64,000 nucleotides of DNA from Alteribacillus bidgolensis (GTDB taxonomy: Bacteria; Bacillota; Bacilli; Bacillales; Marinococcaceae): the NCBI RefSeq assembly GCF_002886255.1, contig NZ_KZ614149.1, forward strand, positions 682,001-746,000. Direction: 5' to 3'. The position numbers and the translations under genes were made by a program. The stretch's first letter is position 1, and every line of letters starts with the position of its first letter. A model generated the notes under the pieces. The model was not told the DNA's origin. It saw only the letters and a list, made by a program, of their open reading frames with translations, and searched no databases. Below are positions 33,729 to 41,792 of this stretch, in pieces.

Positions 33729-34232
33729 TTATAACCCATTATCAAATAAAATGTCTTTATACGTTTCATCCATTGTTTTGTCAACATAAAACAAATTGTT
33801 TAAATGAGTTTGCATTTCCTGACAATGGTTATTAGATTTAAAACAATCAGAGGCATTTGTTTTTGCCATCTTCAACTCATAAGCTGCACTTAACTGAACT
33901 TCTTTGAGCGGCTCAAAAGCGTTTGGTACGTCAGATGTAATATCATCTGTCTTCTTTAGCATTTGATTTAGCTGTTTTTGTACCCAATACTCATTAATAT
34001 CATTTCTTTGCACCTCATCAGCTACCTGACGTAAAGAGCGATGAAAATAGGTGAGATAATCCTCATATTCATTAGCTGCATTTTTAAGTTTATCATTTAC
34101 TTGATAATCTTTCTTTTGTTCATAGGAACTAGGTTCTGTTTTTAACTCTGTGTTTTCACTCTGTTCCTTTTGTACAGGATTACAACCAGATATAAGAAAA
34201 CAACAGATTAGATATGAAATTGCCTTTTTCAA
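33729..34232 (-). CDS. Putative lipoprotein, unknown function
   Basis: A 167-aa secreted protein with a lipoprotein signal peptide: positively charged MKK, a hydrophobic core, and lipobox LISGC with Cys at residue 17. The mature part is polar, helical and Glu/Lys/Asn-rich, with two further cysteines close together (SDCFKSNNHCQEM). I do not recognise a family. TTG start, with GGGAGG seven bases upstream. Monocistronic; divergent from the MazE-like gene. Confidence 0.65.
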   Translation of the reverse strand: MKKAISYLICCFLISGCNPVQKEQSENTELKTEPSSYEQKKDYQVNDKLKNAANEYEDYLTYFHRSLRQVADEVQRNDINEYWVQKQLNQMLKKTDDITSDVPNAFEPLKEVQLSAAYELKMAKTNASDCFKSNNHCQEMQTHLNNLFYVDKTMDETYKDILFDNGL

Positions 34233-34466
34233 TCAAATGCCTCCCTTCTCCACTGTAATAAAAATTGAATAATGTGGCATTATGTAGTATGAGACAGAAT
34301 ATGAAAAGATTATTCTTATTAAATAAATTTTTCCTTTAAAACAGGCTATATTTTATAAAATTTGAAGGGAGAGAATAAAATTTATTAGAAAATACGTTTT
34401 ATTTACTAAAGAAAATCATTTATAATGATGGGTGGGAATAAACCATGCATGGGGGGCCGTCCAGGT

Positions 34467-34733
34467 ATGTCTCAATTTCAGCAAATTGCATTAGAACTTC
34501 CAGAAGAGATTTATTCTGAAATTGAGCACCTTACGGAGGAAGAAAAAAATTCTTTCTTTCGTAATGTGTTGCAAGAACAAATTGAACAACGGAAAACATC
34601 CGATTTAGAAAACCAAATGAAACAAGGATATTTAGAAATGGCTCAAATTAACATGGAGCTTTGCAAGGAATTTGAAATAGCGGAAGAAGAAGCCTTGCGT
34701 ACCGGAGAACGTCTTATTGTTTCAAAAGAATAG
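34467..34733 (+). CDS. MazE/EndoAI-type antitoxin
   Basis: An 88-aa antitoxin. The C-terminal half, LENQMKQGYLEMAQINMELC followed by EEEALRTGERLI, matches the toxin-binding tail of B. subtilis EndoAI (MRRGYMEMAKINLNIS and the final ERLVSGG). The N-terminal ribbon-helix-helix DNA-binding part (FQQIALELPEEIYSEIEHL) is present but diverged. ATG 34467 is preferred, with GGGGGG eight bases upstream; an in-frame ATG at 34425 would add 14 Gly-rich residues and lacks a ribosome site. The MazF-type toxin starts 55 bases downstream. Confidence 0.75.
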   Translation: MSQFQQIALELPEEIYSEIEHLTEEEKNSFFRNVLQEQIEQRKTSDLENQMKQGYLEMAQINMELCKEFEIAEEEALRTGERLIVSKE

Positions 34734-34788
34734 GAATAAGACTTTCCTTTTCAGCATATCCTGTTAACGGAACCGGTGAAGGAGGTGA

Positions 34789-35181
34789 ATGGATGAGTTG
34801 AGTGATACGCAAAATTATCACCAATCCAAAAAAGTTGTAAAGCGTGGAGACGTTTTTTTTGCTGATCTTTCACCGGTAGTAGGTTCGGAACAAGGCGGTG
34901 TGAGACCTGTTCTCATCATACAAAATGATATTGGCAACAGGTTTAGCCCCACCGTCGTTGTTGCTGCCATTACAGCCCAGATAAAGAAAGCAAAACTTCC
35001 TACCCACGTGGAAATTGATGCGGCGAAACATCGTTTTGACCGGGACAGTGTTATATTGCTCGAACAAATTAGAACCATTGATAAACAGCGTTTAACAGAT
35101 AAAATTACCCATTTAGATGAAGATACAATGGAGAGGGTTAAAGAAGCACTTGAAATTAGTCTCGGCATAAAAGAAGTGTAA
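34789..35181 (+). CDS. MazF/EndoA-type endoribonuclease toxin
   Basis: A 130-aa mRNA interferase, strongly like B. subtilis EndoA: VKRGDVFFADLSPVVGSEQGG, RPVLIIQNDIGNRFSPTVVVAA, then RDSVILLEQIRTIDKQRL and ALEISLG. The conserved Arg and Thr/Ser of the active site in SEQGGVRP and AAIT are kept, so it is likely active; B. subtilis EndoA cuts at UACAU. It carries about 14 extra N-terminal residues. ATG 34789 is only 3 bases past GGAGG; TTG 34798 may be used. Not followed by rsbR as in B. subtilis. Confidence 0.9.
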   Translation: MDELSDTQNYHQSKKVVKRGDVFFADLSPVVGSEQGGVRPVLIIQNDIGNRFSPTVVVAAITAQIKKAKLPTHVEIDAAKHRFDRDSVILLEQIRTIDKQRLTDKITHLDEDTMERVKEALEISLGIKEV

Positions 35182-35215
35182 CAATAGCTTCAAGAATAAA
35201 CCGTACATAACATCA

Positions 35216-35252
35216 AGCATGTTCTCTAGTTTAAGAGAGGACATGCTTTTTT
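35216..35252 (+). terminator. Intrinsic terminator of the toxin-antitoxin operon
   Basis: A 12-bp stem (35216-35227 with 35236-35247, one G-T pair) with a T6 tail. Confidence 0.8.
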
Positions 35253-35293
35253 ACCTAGGAGCAGATGAAAACAAATAAAGAAAGGCGGATTGG

Positions 35294-36040
35294 ATGAACA
35301 ACACCATCGAAACGATACTAAAACACCGTTCCGTAAGAGCGTTTACTGAAGTGGAAATACCGCAATCAGACGTAGATCAAATTATAGAAGCAGCTCAAGC
35401 AGCTTCCACTTCAAGTTTTCTGCAAGCATATTCTATCATAGGCATAACAGACCCCGAAAAGAAGAGAACCTTGTCTATTTTAGCCGGAAATCAGTCTTAT
35501 GTGAAAGAAAACGGGTATTTTTTAGTGTTTTGTGCTGATTTGTATCGTCATGAACAAGCTGCAGAGCAACACGGCGTAGATATTACACAAACGACCGAAA
35601 GTACAGAGGCTTTTATGATTTCTTTAATAGATGCAGCTTTAGCAGCTCAAAATGCTGCAGTTACAGCTGAGTCAATGGGGCTTGGGATTTGTTACATAGG
35701 AGGAATAAGAAATAACCTAAAGCAAGTATGTGAATTACTTCAAACTCCAAATAAAGTTGTTCCTTTGTTTGGAATGGCTATAGGTTATCCAAAGCAAATA
35801 GAAGAACAAAAACCTCGGATTCCAAAAGAAATAATTTTTCACGAAAATCAATACATGCAAGATAATGACATTTTAAATGAAAACTTACAGCAATATGATC
35901 AAATTATTTCGGACTATTATAAACAAAGAACCAATGCAAAGAAAAACATGACTTGGACAAAGCAAATAACCAATACTTTGGAACATTCAAAAAGACTTTA
36001 TTTAAACGATTTTATAAAACAATGCGGCTTTTTGCGTTAA
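35294..36040 (+). CDS. NADPH-dependent FMN oxidoreductase, NfsA/NfrA nitroreductase family
   Basis: A 248-aa flavoprotein of the oxygen-insensitive nitroreductase NfsA type. Visible are the N-terminal FMN-phosphate motif HRSVRAFTE near residues 11-19, the STSSFLQAYSIIGI block near 39-50, the MGLGICYIGGIRNN motif near 127-142 and FGMAIGYPKQ near 160. It reduces quinones, flavins or nitro compounds with NADPH; in Bacillus the NfrA relatives are linked to oxidative and heat stress. AAAGGCGG precedes the ATG. Monocistronic, with a terminator right after the stop. Confidence 0.88.
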   Translation: MNNTIETILKHRSVRAFTEVEIPQSDVDQIIEAAQAASTSSFLQAYSIIGITDPEKKRTLSILAGNQSYVKENGYFLVFCADLYRHEQAAEQHGVDITQTTESTEAFMISLIDAALAAQNAAVTAESMGLGICYIGGIRNNLKQVCELLQTPNKVVPLFGMAIGYPKQIEEQKPRIPKEIIFHENQYMQDNDILNENLQQYDQIISDYYKQRTNAKKNMTWTKQITNTLEHSKRLYLNDFIKQCGFLR

Positions 36041-36045
36041 TTCAG

Positions 36046-36076
36046 TTCCCCTCTAAAAATGGAGGGGAATTTTTTT
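36046..36076 (+). terminator. Intrinsic terminator after the nitroreductase gene
   Basis: An 8-bp perfect stem TTCCCCTC/GAGGGGAA with an 8-base loop and a run of seven T residues. Confidence 0.8.
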
Positions 36077-36190
36077 AAGAATAATTGTGTAAAAATGTGA
36101 AAAAAGATGATATTTTTTAAAGAAACTTTAAAAAAATTTGTTATAATATAAAGTGTAAGAAACAGAAGCTGTCTCTGGGAGGGGATAGGC

Positions 36191-37357
36191 ATGTGGAAAA
36201 AAACAATTAAAATAACTATATTTCTTAGTTTAATAATAAGTTTGATCATAGCATGGTCGATTGAAGATTGGTCTAGAACAGTACACGGTAAGCTTCCATC
36301 AAAAACAGCAGTCATTCTGCATGCTGTTAATAATAATTTGGTTCCGCTCGACCCCGATCTTGAGCCTCCTGGCTTTCTTGCTTCCAACTCAGGTAAAGAA
36401 GGTCAAGTGACGATGGTAAGAGATGAAGAAAGCATTCAATTAAACAATGAAAAAGAAATTCCTGTACGCATTTACAGTTATTCTGATGCAAAGGAAGCAC
36501 CAGTAATTTTATATTTTCATGGAGGAGCTTTTTTAGAAGGGTACGGAAGTATTGACACCCATGACAATATAATTCGCTCTCTGGCAGCCAGAACAGGTGC
36601 AGTAGTAGTAAGCCCTGGTTATCGTGTTGCTCCTGAACATGTTTTTCCAACTGCTGTTAATGATAGTTACCGTTCTTTGGAATGGGTTTATGAAAATGCG
36701 GAAAGGTTTGGTGGCAACCCCGAAAAAATTGCAGTAGCTGGGGATAGTGCAGGAGGAAACTTAGCAGCTGTTACTGCCCTAAAATCGCGTGATTCCAATG
36801 GACCGGATATATTCGCCCAACTTTTATACTATCCATTAACTACTTTTAAAGATATAGAATTAAATTCAAGGAGCACCTATGACAGCGGCTATTATTTATT
36901 ATCAAAACAAGTCATGTTAAAAGCTAGAGAAGCTTATACCCCGGAAGAAAAGATGTGGAATAACCCTTATACCTCTCCGCTTGAAGCGGAAAACTTAGAA
37001 GGGCTTCCTCCAGCCATGATCATAACAGCGCAATATGATCCTTTAAGAGATGAAGGGGAATTATATGCAGAAAAATTACATGAAGCTGGAACACCGGTAA
37101 CTGCTGTTCGCTATAATGGGGTAATGCACGGGTTTGTATCGTTTTTTGAAATCATGAAAAGCGGTGAAATGGCATTAAATGAATCAGCACTTTTCCTTAC
37201 AAAAGCAGCCGATGAATCTATTGATTTAGAGAAGGAATATAAGCTGACCGTGCAAAAAGCACCTGGAGGGCTTAATCGGGTAAAAGAGGAAGCTGAAGCT
37301 TTTGCAATAGCTGCATTTTTAGTTGGCAAGCATACCTTTACGACAGTAACAAAATAA
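36191..37357 (+). CDS. Membrane-anchored alpha/beta hydrolase (HSL-type esterase)
   Basis: A 388-aa esterase with an N-terminal transmembrane helix (about residues 6-19), so it is probably anchored with the catalytic domain outside. It has the oxyanion-hole motif YFHGGAFLEGYG near 113-124, nucleophile motif GDSAGGN with Ser near 185, acid in YDPLRDEG near 283 and His in MHGF near 313, a complete triad typical of the hormone-sensitive-lipase/Aes family. Short acyl esters are the usual substrates; the natural one is unknown. GGGAGGGG precedes the ATG. Monocistronic. Confidence 0.85.
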   Translation: MWKKTIKITIFLSLIISLIIAWSIEDWSRTVHGKLPSKTAVILHAVNNNLVPLDPDLEPPGFLASNSGKEGQVTMVRDEESIQLNNEKEIPVRIYSYSDAKEAPVILYFHGGAFLEGYGSIDTHDNIIRSLAARTGAVVVSPGYRVAPEHVFPTAVNDSYRSLEWVYENAERFGGNPEKIAVAGDSAGGNLAAVTALKSRDSNGPDIFAQLLYYPLTTFKDIELNSRSTYDSGYYLLSKQVMLKAREAYTPEEKMWNNPYTSPLEAENLEGLPPAMIITAQYDPLRDEGELYAEKLHEAGTPVTAVRYNGVMHGFVSFFEIMKSGEMALNESALFLTKAADESIDLEKEYKLTVQKAPGGLNRVKEEAEAFAIAAFLVGKHTFTTVTK

Positions 37358-37638
37358 TATATTTTGAAAGGATCTGTGTTAACAAGCAGGTCCTTTTTTC
37401 TGACTTCTTAAACAGTTTATTAGCTTATTTATTTCGAATATAGACGATTTGACCTTATATGAAATGATTATGAAGGAATATAATTGTATAAGTCTTAAAT
37501 AGATAAAAAAACTTTCAAATACTCTATTTTATTTTTAGTTAGGATGTGATACACTCTTCATTGGAAATCGACAGAAAGATAGAAATGCCTGCTGTGACGG
37601 GCAAAGAAAATAAAGATAAGATGGAGGGAGGCTTTCAT

Positions 37639-38331
37639 ATGTTGAAGGCAATGAAACACAAATTTCACCAAAAAAAATCCGTGTGGGCAGAAGAGACAGC
37701 TAAACGGATAGAAGAGTACGCAGAGCAGCAGCGATTACAATCGGTAGAGAAAATGCAAAGGGAAGAAGAATTAAATCACTTATTGCATCATGAAATTGAA
37801 AAATATCTATATACTATCCATCCTTCGTTTTTGCTAAATCCTGATGTGGTACGTGCTCTTCATAATAGGTTGATTGCCCGATCACAAGGAAGGTTTTCCG
37901 TATCTTTGCACGTTACTAGTGAAATGAGACTTGCTTTGGATTTTTACAACTCAGATCTATCTGTATTTGTCAGATTGCTTGAGAAAAAAGGCTTTCAACT
38001 AAAAGGCAATGAGGAGCGTGTACTAACGGCGCTTTTAAATAAACTAAGCGAAAATAATTATCGTACGTATTTGGAACGTTATGGGGATTTTGTGGACGAA
38101 AATCTTTCTTTACAGGATGCTATATACAAGTTTTTAGAGAGAGTAGAAGATCATAATAAATATGACAGCGGCCGTCTTGATTTTCTTCATAAGTATTTAA
38201 TTAACAAAGGTTTATTAATGCCTGATTTTACAATTAAGAAAATGAAGAAGCTTGTTAAATCTTTTGATAAAGTGTATGCGGACGATTATAAGGTAACTCG
38301 ACTGGAAAAGAGAATGCATGAGATTGGTTAA
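37639..38331 (+). CDS. Hypothetical helical protein
   Basis: A 230-aa, highly charged, helical protein without signal peptide, membrane segment or known motif. The first 60 residues are Lys/Glu/Gln-rich and likely coiled coil (AEETAKRIEEYAEQQRLQ), followed by a more globular domain with FLLNPDVVRALHNRLIARSQGRF. I do not recognise the family. ATG 37639 is chosen because GGAGGGAGG lies upstream; the frame is open back to 37546 but no ribosome site is there. Own terminator follows, so it is a single-gene unit. Confidence 0.6.
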   Translation: MLKAMKHKFHQKKSVWAEETAKRIEEYAEQQRLQSVEKMQREEELNHLLHHEIEKYLYTIHPSFLLNPDVVRALHNRLIARSQGRFSVSLHVTSEMRLALDFYNSDLSVFVRLLEKKGFQLKGNEERVLTALLNKLSENNYRTYLERYGDFVDENLSLQDAIYKFLERVEDHNKYDSGRLDFLHKYLINKGLLMPDFTIKKMKKLVKSFDKVYADDYKVTRLEKRMHEIG

Positions 38332-38337
38332 TCAATA

Positions 38338-38377
38338 AAGCTCTTCTTTGATCATAGAAAAAAGAAGAGCTTTTTTT
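38338..38377 (+). terminator. Intrinsic terminator
   Basis: An 11-bp perfect stem AAGCTCTTCTT/AAGAAGAGCTT with a 13-base loop and T7 tail, seven bases after the preceding stop. Confidence 0.8.
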
Positions 38378-38518
38378 ACGGATTTGATAAACAGCATCAT
38401 TGCTAGTTTTTTTAAAACATTAGAAACATATATTAATGTTATGCATTTCTCTTTGCGTTTTCGAAAACTTATGGCAAAATGGTATTAAATAAGATTATCT
38501 ATTTAGGGAGGGAGAGAA

Positions 38519-38830
38519 ATGGCAAAAGACATTCCTGCTTTTTTTAAGGAAAAACTTTATAATGCAAAAAATCAGTTTGAACGTACGATTGATTGCAAGC
38601 ACACGGAATTTGATGATCTTTATCCTTATATGAGTGAACAGCCGCAGTTTTTCTGGTATAAAAGGTATGTTGCTTGGCAGGAGCTCCTTACCATTGTCAA
38701 ACTAGCTGATGAATTAGATATTTCTTGGAAAGATGAATTTAATGAGGCGCAGCAGCGTTTTATAGAAAAAAAGGTTTTAGATGCGAAAGTTCTTGATGAT
38801 TGGTATGGAAAAAAACGAACAGAAGCTTAA
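38519..38830 (+). CDS. Hypothetical small protein
   Basis: A 103-aa soluble, acidic, Trp/Tyr-rich helical protein (YPYMSEQPQFFWYKRYVAWQ in the centre). No membrane segment, signal peptide or metal motif is visible, and I do not recognise a family. GGGAGGGAGAG just before the ATG, plus the strong terminator after it, argue that it is a real, separately expressed gene. Confidence 0.65.
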   Translation: MAKDIPAFFKEKLYNAKNQFERTIDCKHTEFDDLYPYMSEQPQFFWYKRYVAWQELLTIVKLADELDISWKDEFNEAQQRFIEKKVLDAKVLDDWYGKKRTEA

Positions 38831-38835
38831 GTACA

Positions 38836-38868
38836 AAAAACTGGACGCCGCCGGGCGTCCAGTTTTTC
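38836..38868. terminator. Bidirectional terminator
   Basis: An 11-bp perfect stem AACTGGACGCC/GGCGTCCAGTT with a 4-base loop, A run before and T run after, between convergent genes. Confidence 0.85.
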
Positions 38869-38887
38869 CGTTTTTACGCAAATTCTT

Positions 38888-40225
38888 TTAAAAAATGAGA
38901 TGGGCAAACCCGATAATAATAGGCAGCGTGATGATGGTGCGCTCTAAGAAAATGAAAACAAGATCCGTAAACTTGACAGGGAGTTTAGAGGCAAGCAAAA
39001 GACCACCAACCTCGGACATATATATAAGCTGAGTAACAGATAATGCAGCAATGATAAAACGAGTTAGTTCACTTTCAATACCTGAACCTATAATAGCTGG
39101 CAGGAACATATCAGCAAAACCGATTACCATTGTTTGTGAAGCTTCTGCGGCTTCAGGCACTTGCATGATTTCTAAAAGAGGCACAAACGGCATTCCAATT
39201 ATTTCAAAAAACGGAGTAGTCTCGGCAATAACCACAGCAGCAGTACCCAAAGCCATAACGACCGGAATTACTCCAATCCACATATCTAAAACGTTTTTCA
39301 GACCGCCGTTAACTATAGAAAAAGCTTTATTTTGTACAGCTTTTTGAGCAGCTTGTTTCAAGCCCCATTGAAATGGATTATATTCGGGCGGCCTTGAATC
39401 ATCTTCTTTTTTATTTGTTTCATTAAAATAGTCATCTTTTTTTAAGGACAATGGCGGGATTCGCGGCATTATTAGTGCAGCAGCAACTCCTGCTGCAACG
39501 ATAGTAAAGTAATAAGGCACAATATATTGCATCAAATCCATTTTTGAAAGTATTACAATACTGAAAGTGATGGAAACGATAGAGAAAGTCGTACCGATAA
39601 CAGCAGCTTCTCTTTTGGAATAGTATCCTTGTTCATACTGCTGGTTCGTCAGCAGCACGCCAATGGTACCGTCCCCCATCCAAGAAGCAGCACAGTCAAT
39701 TGAAGAACGCCCAGGCAGTGTAAAAAGCGGTCTCATTATTGGAGTTAAAATCGCACCGCAAAATTCCAGCAGGCCGAAATTTAAAAGAAACGGAAGAAAA
39801 AAACCAGCAAATAAAAATACAGTAATTAGAAGCGGAATTAAATCAAATAACAATAAGCCGCCAGTATCTGGTGAAACAATCCAATCGGGCCCTGTATTAA
39901 ATAAAACCATTAAAGAAAATATAAGACCAAAAACACGAATTCCAAGCCATACCCAACTAACGTCAAATAATGATTTTATGAAGTGATTTGAAATATTCGT
40001 TATTTTCACTATGATGGAGCCTGCGACTGCAACGAACATAAAAAACGAAGCAATAGGCGGGAGAGCTCCAGCTGCTTCACCTTGCAGCCAGTTTGCCAGT
40101 AAAGCAACTGGAATGGTTATTTCACCGTTGACCGATACCGGAATCATAAATAAGAAAATTCCTATGAGAGAGGGAATTAAAAACCTTAAGGTTGAACCCT
40201 CGTTGTTTGACTTGCTATTGTTCAT
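38888..40225 (-). CDS. YjiH family (nucleoside-recognition/gate domain) membrane protein
   Basis: A 445-aa polytopic membrane protein with about 10-11 transmembrane segments. The N-terminal FLIPSLIGIFLFMIPVSVNG and the central gate-like motif SSIDCAASWMGDGTIGVLLT with later GFADMFLPAIIG are typical of the YjiH/spore-maturation SpmA-type gate-domain proteins. These are suspected transporters of unknown substrate. A charged cytoplasmic loop (about residues 258-285) splits the two halves. AAGAGGTGAG precedes the ATG. Monocistronic. Confidence 0.85.
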   Translation of the reverse strand: MNNSKSNNEGSTLRFLIPSLIGIFLFMIPVSVNGEITIPVALLANWLQGEAAGALPPIASFFMFVAVAGSIIVKITNISNHFIKSLFDVSWVWLGIRVFGLIFSLMVLFNTGPDWIVSPDTGGLLLFDLIPLLITVFLFAGFFLPFLLNFGLLEFCGAILTPIMRPLFTLPGRSSIDCAASWMGDGTIGVLLTNQQYEQGYYSKREAAVIGTTFSIVSITFSIVILSKMDLMQYIVPYYFTIVAAGVAAALIMPRIPPLSLKKDDYFNETNKKEDDSRPPEYNPFQWGLKQAAQKAVQNKAFSIVNGGLKNVLDMWIGVIPVVMALGTAAVVIAETTPFFEIIGMPFVPLLEIMQVPEAAEASQTMVIGFADMFLPAIIGSGIESELTRFIIAALSVTQLIYMSEVGGLLLASKLPVKFTDLVFIFLERTIITLPIIIGFAHLIF

Positions 40226-40501
40226 TTTCTCACCTCTTCATATGTGTAAAATATGCATAGTTATACTTTTGTTAACAAAGAATACTACGATTTTACTCGT
40301 TATAACTTGCATATGACTGCATAAATTCAAAAATGCATTTATAAATATAACATCTTTTTAGATTAGAATAAAGAGAATGATAATAATAGTAATTTTCAAA
40401 ATTCCTCATCATTACGCGAAGGAAAGGATAACTTGAGTGATAACAAATAATGTACGTCATTTATAAGTATGTTTTTAGCTGAATAGTATTCTGAAAAATA
40501 A
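40226..40501. other. AT-rich intergenic stretch
   Basis: About 275 gene-free, AT-rich bases carrying the promoter of the YjiH-family gene on the minus strand. I could not place a confident -35/-10 pair or operator. Confidence 0.3.
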
Positions 40502-40529
40502 AAAACGAAAGAGGATGCTCTTTCGTTTT
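40502..40529 (-). terminator. Intrinsic terminator of the HAD gene
   Basis: A 12-bp perfect stem AAAACGAAAGAG/CTCTTTCGTTTT with a 4-base loop; the minus-strand transcript ends in a T-rich run. Confidence 0.75.
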
Positions 40530-40556
40530 AAGGAAGTTGTATTATTTTCATTATCA

Positions 40557-41348
40557 TTAGTCAATAGCAGTTAATAAAGATGGGATTTCAGATAAGCTTT
40601 TTACTTCCCAGCCAAAAGAAATATTGGGGTCAGGTGTAACTCCTTCACGATTGATCCAAATGTTTTTTATGTTAGCTCGATTAGAACCGAGTATGTCTGT
40701 GTTTAAATTGTCCCCAATCATAATAGCTTCGCTTGCTTCAAGCGATAGCAATTTTAACGTATGTTCAAATATAGACGGATCGGGCTTGCCAATTCCAAAA
40801 GCGCCTGAAACTAATATGTATTCAAAAAAAGGAATAAGCTGCGGGGTCATATTAAGTTTTTCATCTTGTAGGGTTGGGGACCCATTTGTTAATAAAAATA
40901 GGCGGTAGTCTGTTTTTAGTTCAGCTAAAACTTCTAGAGTGTCTTCATAAAGAAAAGGCAGTTTTTTGCGATGAAAGCGATATTTTTCAGCTAACGTTTG
41001 GCCGAGTTCTTGATTTTGAATTCCATGTTTAAGAAGGGCATTGGTCCATGCTTTTCGTTGATATTCAGGCATTAATTTATTCATCTTGCGAAAGCCTGCG
41101 TTCGTTTTGTCGGAAAACTCTCCCCATAACCCTTCAAAAGGGTTAATTCCAATTTTTTTTGTGAATGGATACGTTTCGTATTCTGCGTATAATGCTGCTG
41201 CTTCCTTACGTAACGTTTGCTCAAGATCTCTATGATCAACACCCGTCTCTTCTTCTGCTTCTAAACAAACGATCCTTAATGCTTCTTGTACACTTTTCTT
41301 ATCCCATAACAACGTATCATCTAAATCAAAAATTAAAGCTTTTAGCAT
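40557..41348 (-). CDS. HAD family hydrolase (YfnB/YjjG-like)
   Basis: A 263-aa haloacid-dehalogenase-type phosphatase. All four HAD motifs are present: IFDLDDTLLWD at residues 5-15, LLTNGSPTLQ near 148, the lysine of GIGKPDPSIFE near 180, and MIGDNLNTDILGSN near 208. The long helical cap fits the YjjG/YfnB subgroup, which acts on nucleotide or sugar phosphates; the substrate is not predictable. ATG 41348 follows AAAGGAGAAG; the open frame 27 codons further upstream has no such site. Confidence 0.88.
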   Translation of the reverse strand: MLKALIFDLDDTLLWDKKSVQEALRIVCLEAEEETGVDHRDLEQTLRKEAAALYAEYETYPFTKKIGINPFEGLWGEFSDKTNAGFRKMNKLMPEYQRKAWTNALLKHGIQNQELGQTLAEKYRFHRKKLPFLYEDTLEVLAELKTDYRLFLLTNGSPTLQDEKLNMTPQLIPFFEYILVSGAFGIGKPDPSIFEHTLKLLSLEASEAIMIGDNLNTDILGSNRANIKNIWINREGVTPDPNISFGWEVKSLSEIPSLLTAID

Positions 41349-41579
41349 AATCTCTTCTCCTTTCTTCGACACAACGATATTATACCCCTTAAAAGATGAG
41401 AAAGCATTAAAGAAATTTGTCTTCAGCACTTTTATTCTCTATTTTTTGTTGTACAATAACAATGAAGGTTCACATTTTTGACATTTTTTTTAAATAGAAA
41501 ATATTTTTTATGTATTTTATATCTGTTTCTACATATTTATATTGCTTGTCATAAAGCGACAAATTTTTACCCCTTGCTT
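41349..41579. other. AT-rich intergenic stretch upstream of the odhA promoter
   Basis: Gene-free and AT-rich. It contains the promoter region for the leftward HAD gene; I see no other defined element. Confidence 0.3.
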
Positions 41580-41608
41580 TTGAGAACGCGCTTACAACGT
41601 GTTAGAAT
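41580..41608 (+). promoter_or_regulatory. Sigma-A promoter of odhA-odhB with cre-like sequence in the spacer
   Basis: TTGAGA (41580-41585), a 17-base spacer, TAGAAT (41603-41608). The overlapping TGAGAACG and CGCTTACA are the two halves of a CcpA cre site but set two bases too far apart for the consensus. The leader would be about 180 bases long. B. subtilis odhAB is known to be carbon-repressed. Confidence 0.55.
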
Positions 41609-41792
41609 AAAAGGACAGACAAAAATCTTTTAAAAGAAGTAATATAAAAATGTTAAAAGCAGGTATACATCCTGAGGGGAGTGGTTGGAAAAGATTGCTT
41701 ATAAAGATTATAAATCATTTTCTTTAAAGAAATGCATTACATAATTTTTTCAACCTTACCAAATATCACTTAGCAGTTGGAGGTAGAACCCG

